Shown piece by piece: positions 11,175 through 23,800 of a stretch of DNA of 64,000 nt. Origin of the DNA: Pterobdella sp. o SKG-2022 (lineage: Eukaryota > Annelida > Clitellata > Hirudinida > Piscicolidae). The position numbers and the translations under genes were made by a program. The notes beneath the pieces were generated by a model, which was given only the letters and a program-made list of their open reading frames with translations, ran no database searches and had not been told where the DNA came from. The stretch covers positions 8,640,671 to 8,704,670 of the forward strand of contig OZ038320.1 of NCBI GenBank assembly GCA_964035795.1, given 5' to 3'. Position 1 is the stretch's first letter. Every line of letters begins with the position of its first letter.

Positions 11175-14100
11175 TCACTTGGATTTATGCCATGGCTTCT
11201 TATCAACACCTTTATGGTCAGGTATGTGTTTATAACGACAATCGCCCGTAAATTGACAGCCAGTTGTTCGCCAAAAATAGCATTCATCGCCGTTGACAGG
11301 TCCTGCACGTTAAAATTGAAATCTATGTCTATGGAGAAGAATCGAATAATAAATGTGTAATAGAAATTCTAAAAAAACATAAAGTTTAAATATTTTTCTG
11401 TTAACAACAAAACATAAACCACGACACAAATAAAAAGTTGCCAATTTTTGAAATTTTATTTGTGAAATACCGTTAGTTTCGAAGACAAAAATAAATACCC
11501 GTAGTTCTGCTTCCGTTGATACTTGTTGCGTTTTTTTGCGAAATAAAAGATTTTGGCATGCTACCAGCTTGCGTTTGCCCTAATGACTGGCTGCTGATAA
11601 CAAATAATATCTCATATCAAAATATATAACATAAATACTATATTTTCAACAAAAAACATAAAATTTTAAAATTTTTCAACACAATGATTCAATTGAAATA
11701 TTTAAAAGATGATAATAACATCAACTAACGTTTTAGTAGCTGACTTTTCGCCGTTGACAGGGTGGTCTGGGAATTTGATCAAAAGCTTTTGACCTAAAAC
11801 ATCAGCTGACTGAAATTAACATAATTGTTTTATTAATTTTCTATATTTTTAATTTAGCATATAATTAATCTTTCATTGGAAAATTTTGAAGCTTATAAAA
11901 CTTCTACAAAAGGACCAAAATAAAATATAAAGTAAATTTATTTAAAAAAATGAAAATTTTTCTTTTTTGCATGTTTTGCACGTACAAAAAAACAATAAAA
12001 AATAGGAACAGTTTTCAAATAAGCGTTCGAAAAGCTGGATATTATGGAAAAACATGGATGAACAATAAGCTAGAGACAAAATTGTAAGCATAGAAACAAC
12101 TAGTGTAAATGTTTATTGAAATATTGTGAGTTGTTCAAAAAGAAGTCATTAAGTGAATGAAACAATACAGTGTACAAAGGAAATACCTGCAAAGCTTGCA
12201 TTGCTTTTCCGGCGCATTCTTTGTTTGTGAAGTTGATAAAAGCGCAGAACTTTTCTGGAATACTCTTTACACTCTGCACCTGACCATACCTGTGTGCAGA
12301 TTATTGCGTTCAGCATCATTGAACTTCTTTCTAAAACTTTAAAAAAATCTAACTTTTTTTCTTAATAAATGTATTAAAAAACTCATGAATTGAAGTGAGA
12401 AACTTTTGAAAACTTCTTTCAAATTAAAAATAGTTTATCAGATTGATATAACAACATCTAAAACAAATAAATTTGAAAAAAAACTATATAAGTTATACTA
12501 AACAAAAGTTCAATAGTAACTCACTTGGAAAACATTTTTTGTAATTGTTCTTGCTTGACTTCAGGCAAAACGTTTCCAACCCATAATGAGGTGAGACCAT
12601 CAGGGTTTCGAGGACTACGATGATGAGAACTGCTGGAAAGACAATTTGCCTTATATTTGATCAGTAAATACTTGTTGAAAGATATAATAATCATCATCAT
12701 CATCATTTTATCATAGTCATAAGCTTTCCCTTTACCAAGGGGTCACTGACTTCTTTTTGTGACCTCATACCACATGGATCAATCTTAGGCAAGACAACAG
12801 CCCTACTACCACCGCCACTCTCCATGACCTTTATCTTATCGAGACTAATTTTCAATCCTTTCCCTTCAAAGGCCGCCTTCCAACGGATGAATTGTGCTTC
12901 TAGTTCTTCCATAGTCTCTGCCATCAAGACCAAGTCATCTGCATAAAGCAGTTCATATAAAGCACCTTTTCTTCCGTCTTCAGACAATACATTGAAACAA
13001 AAACCGATTCTTGATGGACACCTACAATCAATCAATCAATCAAATTCTTTTTTAGTGCGTTTTCCTTTACCAAGGGTTGGGCTTTTTGAAAGTTCTATCT
13101 CAAAGTCAGTCTTTCCATTCAGAGCGATCCGCACAAACCATGTTTAGCTTTCTTTTATCATTCAATATGAGCTCATTCCAAGTCTTTTTTGGCCTACCAG
13201 GCTTCTTGCAAGTATCTAAATCTGACTTTCGCACCTGAGAAATCCAACCCACGCTACGCTCTACATGTCCAAACCACCTCATCCTGCTTGTACAAAAAAC
13301 TACCTCAACATCCCGAATGCCAAGTTTTGAAAGGAGTGAGAGCAAACGTTATCATTCGTTTTGATGTTGCACATCCAGCGAATCATGGCAAGGTCATTTC
13401 GTCTAAGGCGGTTCAATGTTGAAACTGTTACGGGCCATGTTTCAGCAGCATGTAACATAGCTCTTCTGACACAGATTGAATAGACACGGTCTCTGGTCAA
13501 TAATAATAAATGACGATTAGCAAGGAATGGAAGAAGTTGGCGAAATTTAGCCCAGACACACAACGTGTTATTGAAGCAAGCTCACATCCACCACCTGCAG
13601 ATAACATATCTCCAAGATAGCAGAACTCTGGAACAACTTCCAGTTTTTCATCACCAATCATCACTTCCTTCACTAATCTCCCATCAACAGGCCGTGCTGT
13701 ACCAAGGCAACGAGCGCATCTGAAGTTAAGATACGAAGTTAGAGGGCCTTTTATGCCGCTGCATTTCTTGTGTACCCATTGCCTGCAGCCTCCACACTGA
13801 ATAGCATTTCTATCCACACTTGCTTGGCATACACCTCAAGGATACTTCCCAGATTTTCTCAACACATCAAGGTTCAAACCAGAAACCATTAGCTTTGTCT
13901 TACCCATATTCACCCTCAACCCCTTCTTCTCCATCTCCGATCTCCATGTTTTCAACTTCACTAATAGTTCATCCATGGACTGAGCACTTACCATTAAGTC
14001 GTCAGCATACAAGATCTCCCAAGGGCAACCTGTACGTAACTCCATAGATAAAGTATCCAGCACAATAACAAAAAGTAATAAACTAAGAACAGAACCTTGA

Positions 14101-17100
14101 TGGACACCTACCCGAACATCAAACGAGTTGCTATACTCATCACCAACTCTCACCCTACTTCTCAATTCCTTGCACATGGATTGTACAATTCTCACAAGCC
14201 ATTCATCAATTTTCAATTTACGCATACTCCACCAAATCACTTCTCGTGGCACTCTGTCAAAGGCTTTCTCCAAAGCAATGAATGCTAGGTAGAGGGGCTT
14301 ACCAGCAACCAGATGCTTTTCTTGTAACTGACGGAGGATAAATATGGCATCAGTTGTACCCCAACCTTGCATAAAACCACATTGCATATCATTAATCACC
14401 ACTCTCTGTCTGATAAAACCTTCCACTACGGGCTCCAAAACCTTCATAAGCTGATCAATTAACTTCAAACCCCTATAGTTAGACCTGTTTAAAGCATCAC
14501 CTTTACCCTTATATACACTGACTATGTGAGTTTCCTGCCACTCAGACGGTATACGGTTCTCAAAGATGATGTCTTCAATGAGATCCCGAATCATAGTAGC
14601 ACCACTTGAACCTGTGGCCTTGAGCATCTCAGCAACAATACCTGAAAGACCCGCTGCTTTCCCAAGGCTCATCTTATTAATGGCTTTTCTAACCATTGCT
14701 GTAGTGATAGGTTCGCTGGGACCTTCCACAGGATAGATTTTGGACAAACCACCTGGATTCCATGAAAACTCCACATTGAGAAGGTGCATATAATGCCCTC
14801 TCCATGCTTCTTTTTTGGAATCACTAAAATCAAATTATTCCGAGTGTCCACCTCCAACCTGAACCCGCGTTTTGGCTCCTTTGTACATCGACCTTACTGC
14901 CTGAACCAGCCTTTCGAGGACCAACTTCTTTCTCAGCGCCCATTCAATCACCTTCCTTGATACCCAATGAAAAGTTTTCTCCAAATCAACAAAACAGATA
15001 AAAAGCTTCCTATTCTTCTCAAGGTAGCTTTCCTGCATTCTCCTAAAAAAAAAATAGCGTCCACTGTGCTTCTGCCAAGCATAAAACCAAATTGCATTTG
15101 GTCAACTTTCACTAACCTTCTTAACCTCTTTTCCAACAACCTTTCCGCCACTTTCATACCATGATCTAAAAGCTTCACACCTCGATAGCTCACACAGTCC
15201 ATAACGCTACCTTTCTTCTTAAAAATGGGAACAACTGTACTTGAAAGAAAAAATAAAAATTAGAATGATATCTACAAATAATAATAAGATCAGTATCTAC
15301 AAAAAAATAAACGTCGAGGCTGTAAAATTATAGTCACAAAAGCTCAGACTATAAAGTTTCAATTCTAAACATGGTGATTGAAAGTTGTCTGAGGTTGATC
15401 TTAAGGCAATATGCAGTGCACAACAACACAAGTTTCAATGTATTGTGACTGGTTCAAAAAAAAATTCTTGAAAATGAAATACAAGGTTAAATTTAGAATG
15501 ATGAATTAATAAACTCACTTCATTTTAGTGGTGGCTTGTTGCTTATTCAACTGGATTTGTTTTTGTGCTTGTTCATAATGGTGTTGGGGGATGGGTTGCA
15601 AGGGGGTTTGTTGTTTTTGTTGTCGCTTTGTATTCGAGGCTTGTTTGGCTGAGGAAGAATTGTTAAATGACTGGCTAGAAATAGTCGAGTTTTTACTTTT
15701 TGTTTTTTGAAATTGTTCTTTGTTGCCATTTTCGTCGTTTTGATGAGAGTCTTGTATTGATGAATCTGGAACTGAAAGTTCATTCTTAATTGTAAGTTTC
15801 ATGAAAAAATTCATTTGAAACTGAACAAAAACACATATTAGTGATTATAAAGATAAAAGAAGTGAACTCTGATTGCTGAGAAGGGCATCAAGGGCATCCT
15901 GTACTGAGTCGAACTCCTGGATGGCTCTCTGAGCTGCCTGCTTGCCAAAGCCCATCTCCTGTGAAGTTTTTGAGTATGCCAACTATAAAATAACTTTATA
16001 CAAGTGTTTTATTCATAGTTACCTAAAAATAAAGAACAAATTTCTAGAAACAGATAAATCTTTCATGTATCAAAAAAAATGCTTAGTGAAAAAAATAGAC
16101 TCGATGGCACATAAACACAAACACTAACGGTGATTTGATGCGATCTTACAAGCCACAGTTCAACCTTGGCATCGAGACACGTTGAATCCAAACTCATAAC
16201 ATGCAAGTAGCACTGCTCTGCCTCAGCATACAACTGTTGCCACAATTATCAACTAAATATTCAAAAGATTATTGTTACACCCAATTAAAATTATATACCT
16301 AAATTTAACGACACAAAAGTTCAATGTATCCTTATTATAAAAATTAATAAATGTTTTATATTACATATACTGTTTGACAATGAACATTAACGTCGATATT
16401 ATGAGAAAAAATTTTTAGTACATTTATTAGCAAAAAAAAGCTAGAATTTTCGGTAAGTATAGCCTTACCATAATACGTTAGCAACATCCTAGCTTTTTTT
16501 TTGCTAATAAATGTAATGAAATTTTTTCTCATAATATCGACGTTAATGTTCATTGACATTGCTTAAAAGTACATTGAGATGTCTCTAAAAAGTTACTGTT
16601 TGACAAGCGATGAAACAAAAACGTGTGTAGCATTATGATGATCAAAAGCTACCATGAGTCCCGAGAGAGCCTTTGCTTTTCTGAAATACCCCTTGGGCCA
16701 ATCAGGTGCCAGTGTTATGGCCATGTTGGCGTCTTTAAGGGCGCTGCAGGGTTGTATGGCTTTGATGTGCTTTTGTGAAAGACCCAGTTAGCACATAATA
16801 CTTTTCATAGATCAAAAGGTTATAAAAAAATACAAGAGACTTACTCGTCGAAAAGTCCTTCTCTTTCAAAACAAAATGACCGATTTCCAAAAAATCTGTT
16901 AGTTAAATGCTATATGAAATGAGGAAAGTGGCTAAAAAACCTAAGATATTTCAACAGCACAACACAACAAATAAAAGCAGTGACTGATTTTTATATCTTA
17001 TTGAATTTGAACCCTCAAAAGTATTTATTCCATCAAAACAGTACTTTCAAGCCATAAATATTACAGCGTTTAACCTAATGGCTATAGAAACATGAAGTGG

Positions 17101-20100
17101 CAAAACAATAATGATCAATCAATCAACCAAATCCTTTTTATTTTCCATTATCCTTTACCAAGGATGGAGAATTCTTGGGAAAAAATGTTAAAATTAACCT
17201 GAAATCGTTAGGATTGAGGTTGATAGCTTTTGTGAATGCTTCAACTGCTTGCCCATATAATCCTTGGTTTGCCAACAGATTGCCTTCAACTGATGGTGGT
17301 GTTCCAAAGGTCTCCATTACGATGGATACATACATCAATATAATGGAACTTGTTGAATATGTAATGCATTTTATATCAAGTGTTTTATTACAGAATTGAG
17401 AATGCAGAGATATGAGAGAATTTAAATGAAATCTAAATAAATTTTTATTAAACAATAATTCATGCTAAAACATTAAAAAAAGATAAATATTATTCTATGT
17501 ATTAATATTTGAAAACACAAAATGCACTATATTGTAATGGATAAAATGCCACATGGACTCACTTGCAAAACTACGACTAGCCACCATAAGTTCCTCAGAG
17601 TTCTCAGACTGATGATATGATTAATGACTTTGTGTAATCAACCAATTATATTAATATATATGCCATCAGAGATGCACAAAAAATGATATAAAATACCTAC
17701 CTCATTATGAAGTTGGTTGTTATTGATGACGTGATTTTCAATGACCTGCGAAGACTTATCATTGGTTTAAAATAAAAAAAATTACTTAAAATAACTATTC
17801 TGAGACATCATTTGTAATTTCATGCTTAATAAGCTTTTTTCATGAGATTATTAATAACGTTGAAAAATATGAAACGATCTATTGATGGATACAAAAAATG
17901 TTGCTCTCAATCTATGACTCCACGCGCACATGTGGGAGGGAAATGTGGTTTGCCTCAATCACTTTGACCAAAAGTAGTAGTTATCACTAGTTTTGAAATT
18001 ATTTAAATCACCACCATCCTCATAAATATGATATATATATATATATATATAAAATGCCCAATGCTCACATTTTTTTCATGAACTTGATTTAATCTGCAAC
18101 CAACGAGGTGTAAATCAGATATTTTTCATTGAAAATATACAATTTTTAGTTTTTACATTATACATTAGTGAAAATTAAATAGTGATGAGTGAGTATAGTG
18201 ATGTTTATTGTAATATGAAAATATTCAAACTGACTTTTGTGCATTTCCTAAACCGTTTGTGTCATTTGATTTCTGTCAATTTTGCAATAATGTTAGACAT
18301 AAAATTTATTAATTCAATAAATTTATAATATCAAATAAAAAATTGGAAATAACATTTTAATAACTCTTGTTAAGTTATAAAATTATTTGATAGTTTTTAT
18401 CTTACAAAATTTACTTTTCATAACACTTACTATTATTTCAGCTTTTTCAGTAAAACCTTTAAAATATATGAAAATGGCTATCAAATATCAGTTGTAAAGA
18501 AATTAAGCAATAATGTATATTAAGTAATCATATTGTCATTGATTATAAATTTTTTAAAACATTGAGTGAAAAAACCACTAAAAACTCAATAAACACCGTG
18601 TGGAAATCCCAATTATTCAGCCAAGTTGGAAAACTCAATAAAAGTGAGACAGAATAAATGAAGTGCCAATGAATAGTGAAAACAATTGAAATTATGAAGT
18701 TGGTTTTATACTGTGCCAGCAGCTTATGGTCATTTGTGTACAATTCCATATTAAAATTCGAAATTGAGTCAGCTGAAACCAAACATGAAAGATAGTGGAT
18801 GCCTATCAAAATCGATCCCAATAAGTTGAAGAAATTGATATTTTTGAATCAACATATTTAGATAAAAAGAATATTCACCCAATTAAAATGTTACTATGAT
18901 TTTATTTAATGAAAATCAATTAAAAGCCAGATAAAACACCGAGTTGATTTACTCAAAAAAAATTTGAAAAGTTGAACAAAATGTGAAAAAATATTTCATT
19001 GAAAAATAACTTTGATCTAATAAAGTGTTTTTTAATTGTCACTTTGATAAAGCATTTACTATAATTATAATTTTAATGCGAGATCATTTGTAATGAGAAA
19101 AAAATACACAACCTTTTGATTTTTTGTTTTTATTACTTTTGTTATTCAATTCAGGTTCACCTGCAAAAACAATAGTAAGTCTTGAAACCTAATCATAATA
19201 ATAAATAAGCATCTGATATGCAAATCAGAATTCCATTTGTATAACATATCCAATCTGAATACTAATTTTATTCAATCTTAAGAAAAAATTACCCTATGCA
19301 AATGAGACAAAAGACGTGAAACAAGTAATAGTAATATTAATATTTGTGAAAAAAGGCATTAGAAACCTTTTATTTTTGATTTACTATTCGTGAATTTGTG
19401 GTACTGTCTTAACATCTCAGTCTGGATGATGTATGTATAAACTAGTTTCTTGAATATGTAAATAAATGAATATATTCATTTGTAGATAAAATTATTTTTT
19501 AATAGGTATGATAATTTAGGGAAAATCTTAAAAATTTGACTTCAAACAAAAAATTTGAATTATTTGATTTTTTAAAACTTATATTTGATCGATCAACTGA
19601 TATTTTTGTAATGAATTCTTCGAAATCTGTGAAAACATACATAAGACATATTAGAAGCATTTTTATTAGAGTTCAACATGTAGAAAGATCGATTGACTTC
19701 TGAAAAAGCCTGAAAGCATTATAACAAATATTAATAAATAGATCATCACTTAATTAAAAAAATTGATGAGAGATTAAGATGTGATCTGTATACTAACTTT
19801 AATGGCATCAGGGGAGTTATGATGTTTTTCAGGAAACCATTGTGAAGCTAGTCTTTTATAACTGTTTTCAACTGCATCTTTGTGAGCCCCTTAAAATAAA
19901 CAAAATGAAATTCAAATATTTTTTTCTTGTTAGCTAAATGAATAGTTTTGAAACTTTTTAAAAACAGAATCTTTAACATGTCTATATGCAGAAAACTGAA
20001 AAATTTTTTTGGTTAGATGTAATTTTTCCAGTAGGAGAATTTTGAAAAGAATTTACACGCAAAATTCAGAATCTTTGTAACTAAAACATATTTGTATATT

Positions 20101-20315
20101 ATATGGGTATACGTCTAAAAACTATGAATGAGGGTAGAATTTAAAATTAATTTTTCAAAAATTTGTATGAAAAAATAGTTTTCCAAAAAACATTTGACGG
20201 AGGTTATCTAGAGGTGATATGAAAATGACAAAATAGACGTAAAAAATAAGACACGACACTGACCGATTGGAAGTTTGAGAATAGCATAAGCTTGAGTTTG
20301 GGTGATTTCATCCAT
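11175..20315 (-). CDS. J-domain/TPR/UBA-like/RRM/CCCH multidomain protein
   Basis: Twenty exons, every phase agreeing, 544 aa: 20315-20264, 19889-19798, 19709-19641, 19421-19385, 19160-19113, 18772-18712, 18093-18069, 17745-17701, 17608-17563, 17289-17199, 16895-16845, 16743-16653, 16233-16150, 15958-15868, 15771-15519, 12632-12525, 12289-12187, 11809-11745, 11593-11499, 11302-11175. Residues 1-72 form a J domain (helix II AVENSYKRLASQW, helix IV AFSEVNRSFYML) but the HPD triad is F36-P37-E38. Residues about 155-260 are TPRs (GNLLANQGLYGQAVEAFTKA, APDWPKGYFRKAKALSG). Residues about 265-294 are UBA-like (EMGFGKQAAQRAIQEF). A Gln/Asn/Ser-rich linker follows, then an RRM at 380-465 (RNP2 LWVGNV, RNP1 KFCAFINF) and a C-terminal CX7CX5CX3H zinc finger. 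Probable RNA-binding chaperone adaptor; I cannot name an orthologue. Confidence 0.9.
12700..15240 (-). mobile_element. Outer APE-type non-LTR retrotransposon, interrupted and internally deleted
   Basis: The 5' part is at 15240-14823 (RT: MDCVSYRGVKLLDHGMKV, QFGFMLGRSTVDAIFF). The 3' part is at about 13035-12700 (LLYADDLVLMAETMEELEAQ, then KEVSDPLVKGK and a CAT/ATG microsatellite). It is the same family as the copy at 28330-30972. A second LINE sits between the halves. Compared with the 28-31 kb copy it also lacks about 760 bp (zinc knuckle and C-terminal domain) between IDPCG and KEVSDP. The (CAT)n tail lies about 60 bp from the acceptor of the RRM exon at 12633. Confidence 0.85.
13040..14822 (-). 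mobile_element. Inner APE-type non-LTR retrotransposon nested in another LINE
   Basis: 14789-13836 encodes an almost intact RT (AGLSGIVAEMLKATGSSG, EKAFDRVPREVIWWSMRKLK, GVHQGSVLS, ILYADDLMVSAQ). Then come a CxxC..WxHxxC knuckle (CGGCRQWVHKKC), FCYLGDMLSAGGGCELAS and the C-terminal RMRWFGHVERSVGW..PGRPKKTW region in other frames. The element ends with repeated TTGA. AATTTGAT is present at both junctions, a short target-site duplication. The lineage resembles the RTE/CFDP2-like endonuclease LINEs. Confidence 0.87.
16368..16605. repeat. Long hairpin (fold-back) element
   Basis: Arms of about 75-80 bp, nearly perfectly inverted: TGACAATGAACATTAACGTC...GAGAAAAAATTT...AGCAAAAAAAAGCTAG on the left and its reverse complement at about 16484-16558. 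The loop GGTAAGTATAGCCTTACC is itself an inverted repeat. The 13-bp direct repeat TACTGTTTGACAA occurs at 16368-16380 and 16593-16605, flanking the structure. It sits in an intron of the J/TPR/RRM gene. Confidence 0.85.
17100..17180 (-). repeat. LINE 3' end fragment
   Basis: Read on the minus strand: CCTTGGTAAAGGATAATGG..AAAGGATTTGG followed by TTGATTGATTGAT. This matches the 3' end and (TTGA)n tail of the inner LINE at 13040-13100. It starts about 20 bp from the donor of the TPR exon ending at 17199. Confidence 0.7.
18028..18052. repeat. (TA)n microsatellite
   Basis: Uninterrupted AT dinucleotides in an intron of the J/TPR/RRM gene. Confidence 0.9.
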
Positions 20316-20802
20316 ATTTAAAGTTTTAAATCCTGTGAAAATTACGAAAGAATACGTGAAGAAGACTGCAAAGACGAAACCACATTTACTTACAAATTGA
20401 GTTGTTCATAGAATATAAATAATGTTCGTATAGCGCTATATTGTATCAGCTTTGGAGTTAGTAAAAGAACTTGGCTAAAGTTTAAGTTTGCCTTTATTTT
20501 TTCAATTTCGAAAAAATATTTCCTAAAAATTATATTTTGATTTTCTTTTAATTTTATTATATCTATGATTATTAGGGTTGAACAAATAAATAAATTCATG
20601 ATTTTAAAATAATTAAACAAGCAAGTATAAAAAAACTTAACATTACTTAATGAATGTATCAAACTGTTTTTAAAGTATTTAAAAAAAAAAATGAAGTGTT
20701 AAAAAATAAATTCACTAAGCTATATAAGCGAAAATCTCTTCCAACAAAATTCCCCAAAAATTTAAATTCTCAAAATATTTCATTAAAAGTAACGAACAAA
20801 TA

Positions 20803-20803
<1 letters not shown>
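20316..20803. promoter_or_regulatory. Short spacer between ACADL stop and J/TPR/RRM start
   Basis: About 0.54 kb separates the ACADL stop (20857) from the downstream ATG (20315), same strand. A splice-acceptor-like TTTTCACAG lies 17 bases before that ATG, suggesting a 5'-UTR intron or a trans-splice site. No other motif recognised. Confidence 0.4.

Positions 20804-20856
<53 letters not shown>
20804..20856. repeat. (TA)n microsatellite in ACADL 3' UTR
   Basis: About 26 uninterrupted TA units that begin immediately after the ACADL stop codon when read on the minus strand. Confidence 0.92.
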
Positions 20857-20858
<2 letters not shown>

Positions 20859-23800
20859 ACGAAATGATAGATCTCCCAATGAGTTCCTTCATAATTTCAT
20901 TGCTCCCTCCATAAATAGGCTGAACTCGAGCATCGCAATAAGCTTTAGCAATAGGGTACTCCCACATGTATCCCCAACCTCCATGCATCTGTAGACATTG
21001 ATATGCCACTTTGTTCTGCAAGTCTGAAAGCCTGGTGATGAAAATTATACAGATAGTTAACTATTTATAGATCATTTTTAATATCTCCAAAACAATAATA
21101 TAAAAGTTGTTTTTTTTTCAAAGTTAATGAAAAAATTTAAAAAAAATTATGATATAAACTTACAAAAAAAGTGATAAGAACTTAGTAACCAAAAAAAGTA
21201 GAGTAGGACCATTATATTTTAAAAAATCTATCTAAACTATTTAGCTACTTAAAGCCAGCAATTCTTTTAAATAAATGAAATAAAATTCATGGATTTTTTT
21301 AGGAGTTTCACTTTACTAGTCACTTGAAGTAAGATAACACTAGAAAATTTAAATACTGACCAGTATTTAGCCATAGAAGCCATTTGAGAATCGAGTTTAG
21401 AAACGTTGTGAATATGTAGACAACTATCTATGAAGGCTCTTCCCACAGCCACATCAGTCTTCACCTCGGCAAGTTTGTGCTGCATCGTCTGCAATTTAAC
21501 CAGTATCTCTAAGTGATTTTATTCAATGAAATATATGGGTAAAAACAGCTTACAATTACAGATAAAAAGTTGGAGGCAGTTTAACGTCATACTCATAAGG
21601 TAATGTAGTATTTATAAAGCGCTTTTTTTGTAGATCAAAGCGCTTGCTACATATTTGAAGTGGGTAAAAGAGACTATAGAACAGGTGCTAATTGTCAGCC
21701 CAAGACGAGATCAAGCCAGGTAACTTTAGATAATTAGCCTAATGCTCTACTAGCTGAGCTATACAATCGAAACAAAAAGTTAATGAAAGAATTAGTATAA
21801 CTAAACCTGTAAAGCTGATAAACTTTTTCCAAAGGCTTTTCTTTGGTTGACATAGGCTCTTGTTTCTTCAAACATGAACTCACACGCAGATGCCGCAAGA
21901 ATTCCGATCAGAAGGCGCTCTTGGGGCAGTTCTTGCATCAAGTAGTAGAAGCTGATGAAAATTACATGATATTTTCATACTGAGAAAAATAAATTTTTAA
22001 CTTAGAAAGTATATTAAGTTATTATGATACTTGAAATATTAAAAACGATTAAAATTATGAAGAAAATAGAGTCCTGCCCTTTGTTTTCTTTCCCGAGAAG
22101 TTGTGAATTCGGTAGCCTGACATCATCAAAAAACAATTCACAGGTATCCTGTGAAAATAATGGTGCCATTTAAAATAATTTTTCAGAGACATCGTATGTA
22201 TTTTTCTTCAATATTTTGTAACGAAAAACATCAAATATAACCATAGTTATGATTTTATTTTTTTCGCTAACGTTTTATGATAAGGCTAAACTTATCGAAA
22301 ATTATNNNNNNNNNNNNNNNNNNNNNNNNNNNNNNNNNNNNNNNNNNNNNNNNNNNNNNNNNNNNNNNNNNNNNNNNNNNNNNNNNNNNNNNNNNNNNNN
22401 NNNNNNNNNNNNNNNNNNNNNNNNNNNNNNNNNNNNNNNNNNNNNNNNNNNNNNNNNNNNNNNNNNNNNNNNNNNNNNNNNNNNNNNNNNNNNNNNNNNN
22501 NNNNNAATGCAGGAAATGCATCCAAGAAGTCACCTCCGAACTTTTCGTTGAGAATTTCACACACTGAGTAGAAGTGAACGTCTGCTTGGGATATCTGGCG
22601 AGAAATATTTTAGAAATTATAGATTTGTAGTATTCTATAGTTGTAAGACGAATTTAAAATATCGTTATATTGGTTATGAGTATCAAATTTAATATTTTTT
22701 AACATCATCTGAACAAAACATAGTTTTCAAAAAGCTTTTCTCATTGTTAACCTCTCAAAAAACAGTTTCAAATACATTTATTTCTTAAATAAACCATAAC
22801 TTTTCATGAAATAATGTCTTCTCTGATACATAAAAACCTCAACGTTCTACAACCAAATGAATTACCAAAAAAAGGCACCAAAAACACATGTACAGTACAA
22901 AATCCCAACCTTTTTGTCTACAAAATACTCCTTATCTTCGAGAAACTTGGTCAAAATCTCCAGGGTTGTGGCTATCTTTTCTTGCATATTATGGTCCCCA
23001 TCTTTGAGTTTTCCTGGAGCCTTTGGGGTAGTTGAGGTAGGTTGCTTATATAAATTGAAATATAGTTTTTATGCACATTTTATGCAACTTTTGATGGGTG
23101 TTTCATACAATACCTATGTAAGTTTTTTACAACTTCCAATAACTATATTTTTTCTAAAAGTTATATTTAATAGTTTGTTGAAGAATTTATTTAATATATA
23201 TATAATATATACAGATATATCCAATATATATTTTATAAAGTTCATATGTACATCAAGTTCATATGTACATAATTGCGAATCTTAAAAATACGGAAATATT
23301 AGAGTTTTTTATTTTAAAAATTCAGATTTTTTATTATTCAAAATTTCAAGGTTAATTATTCACATATGTGCATAAGTTATACTCAATTTGATGTAATTTT
23401 TCTGCTTCAAACCTTAAGAAAAAAGCACTACACTAAGAAAAAGATTTGATTTTATTAAAAATTATTAATTCACGTGTTTACTTTCAAAAGCATTCAAATA
23501 CGCCTGCCTCAAAACGATAATGATAGTTTAGATAAAGAAATGCCTTGTGCTTTTGCACTTTTGTTTTTTACTGACATATACCACCCTTGCTAGAACCATC
23601 TTACCCGTTAATTTGATTTTGGGAAACTCATACCAAAAGATCTATTATCTTTTATATAATTAATGATTATTTATATAGCGCTTATTTTAAGCATTGTGAT
23701 TTGCATCAAAGGCGCTCAAAGTGATTAAATGAATTTTTTTGTCGGGAATTATTTATCAAACTATTGATATTTCATATAGCATTGTAATAATTTCCAATCT

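Noticed and set aside
20390..20662. 90-codon minus-strand frame between ACADL and the J/TPR/RRM gene
   Set aside because: No family features, AT-biased composition, no splice support.
22249..22567. Open frames across the N gap
   Set aside because: They exist only because N codons are not stops; the real content is the GST C-terminus and a repeat core.
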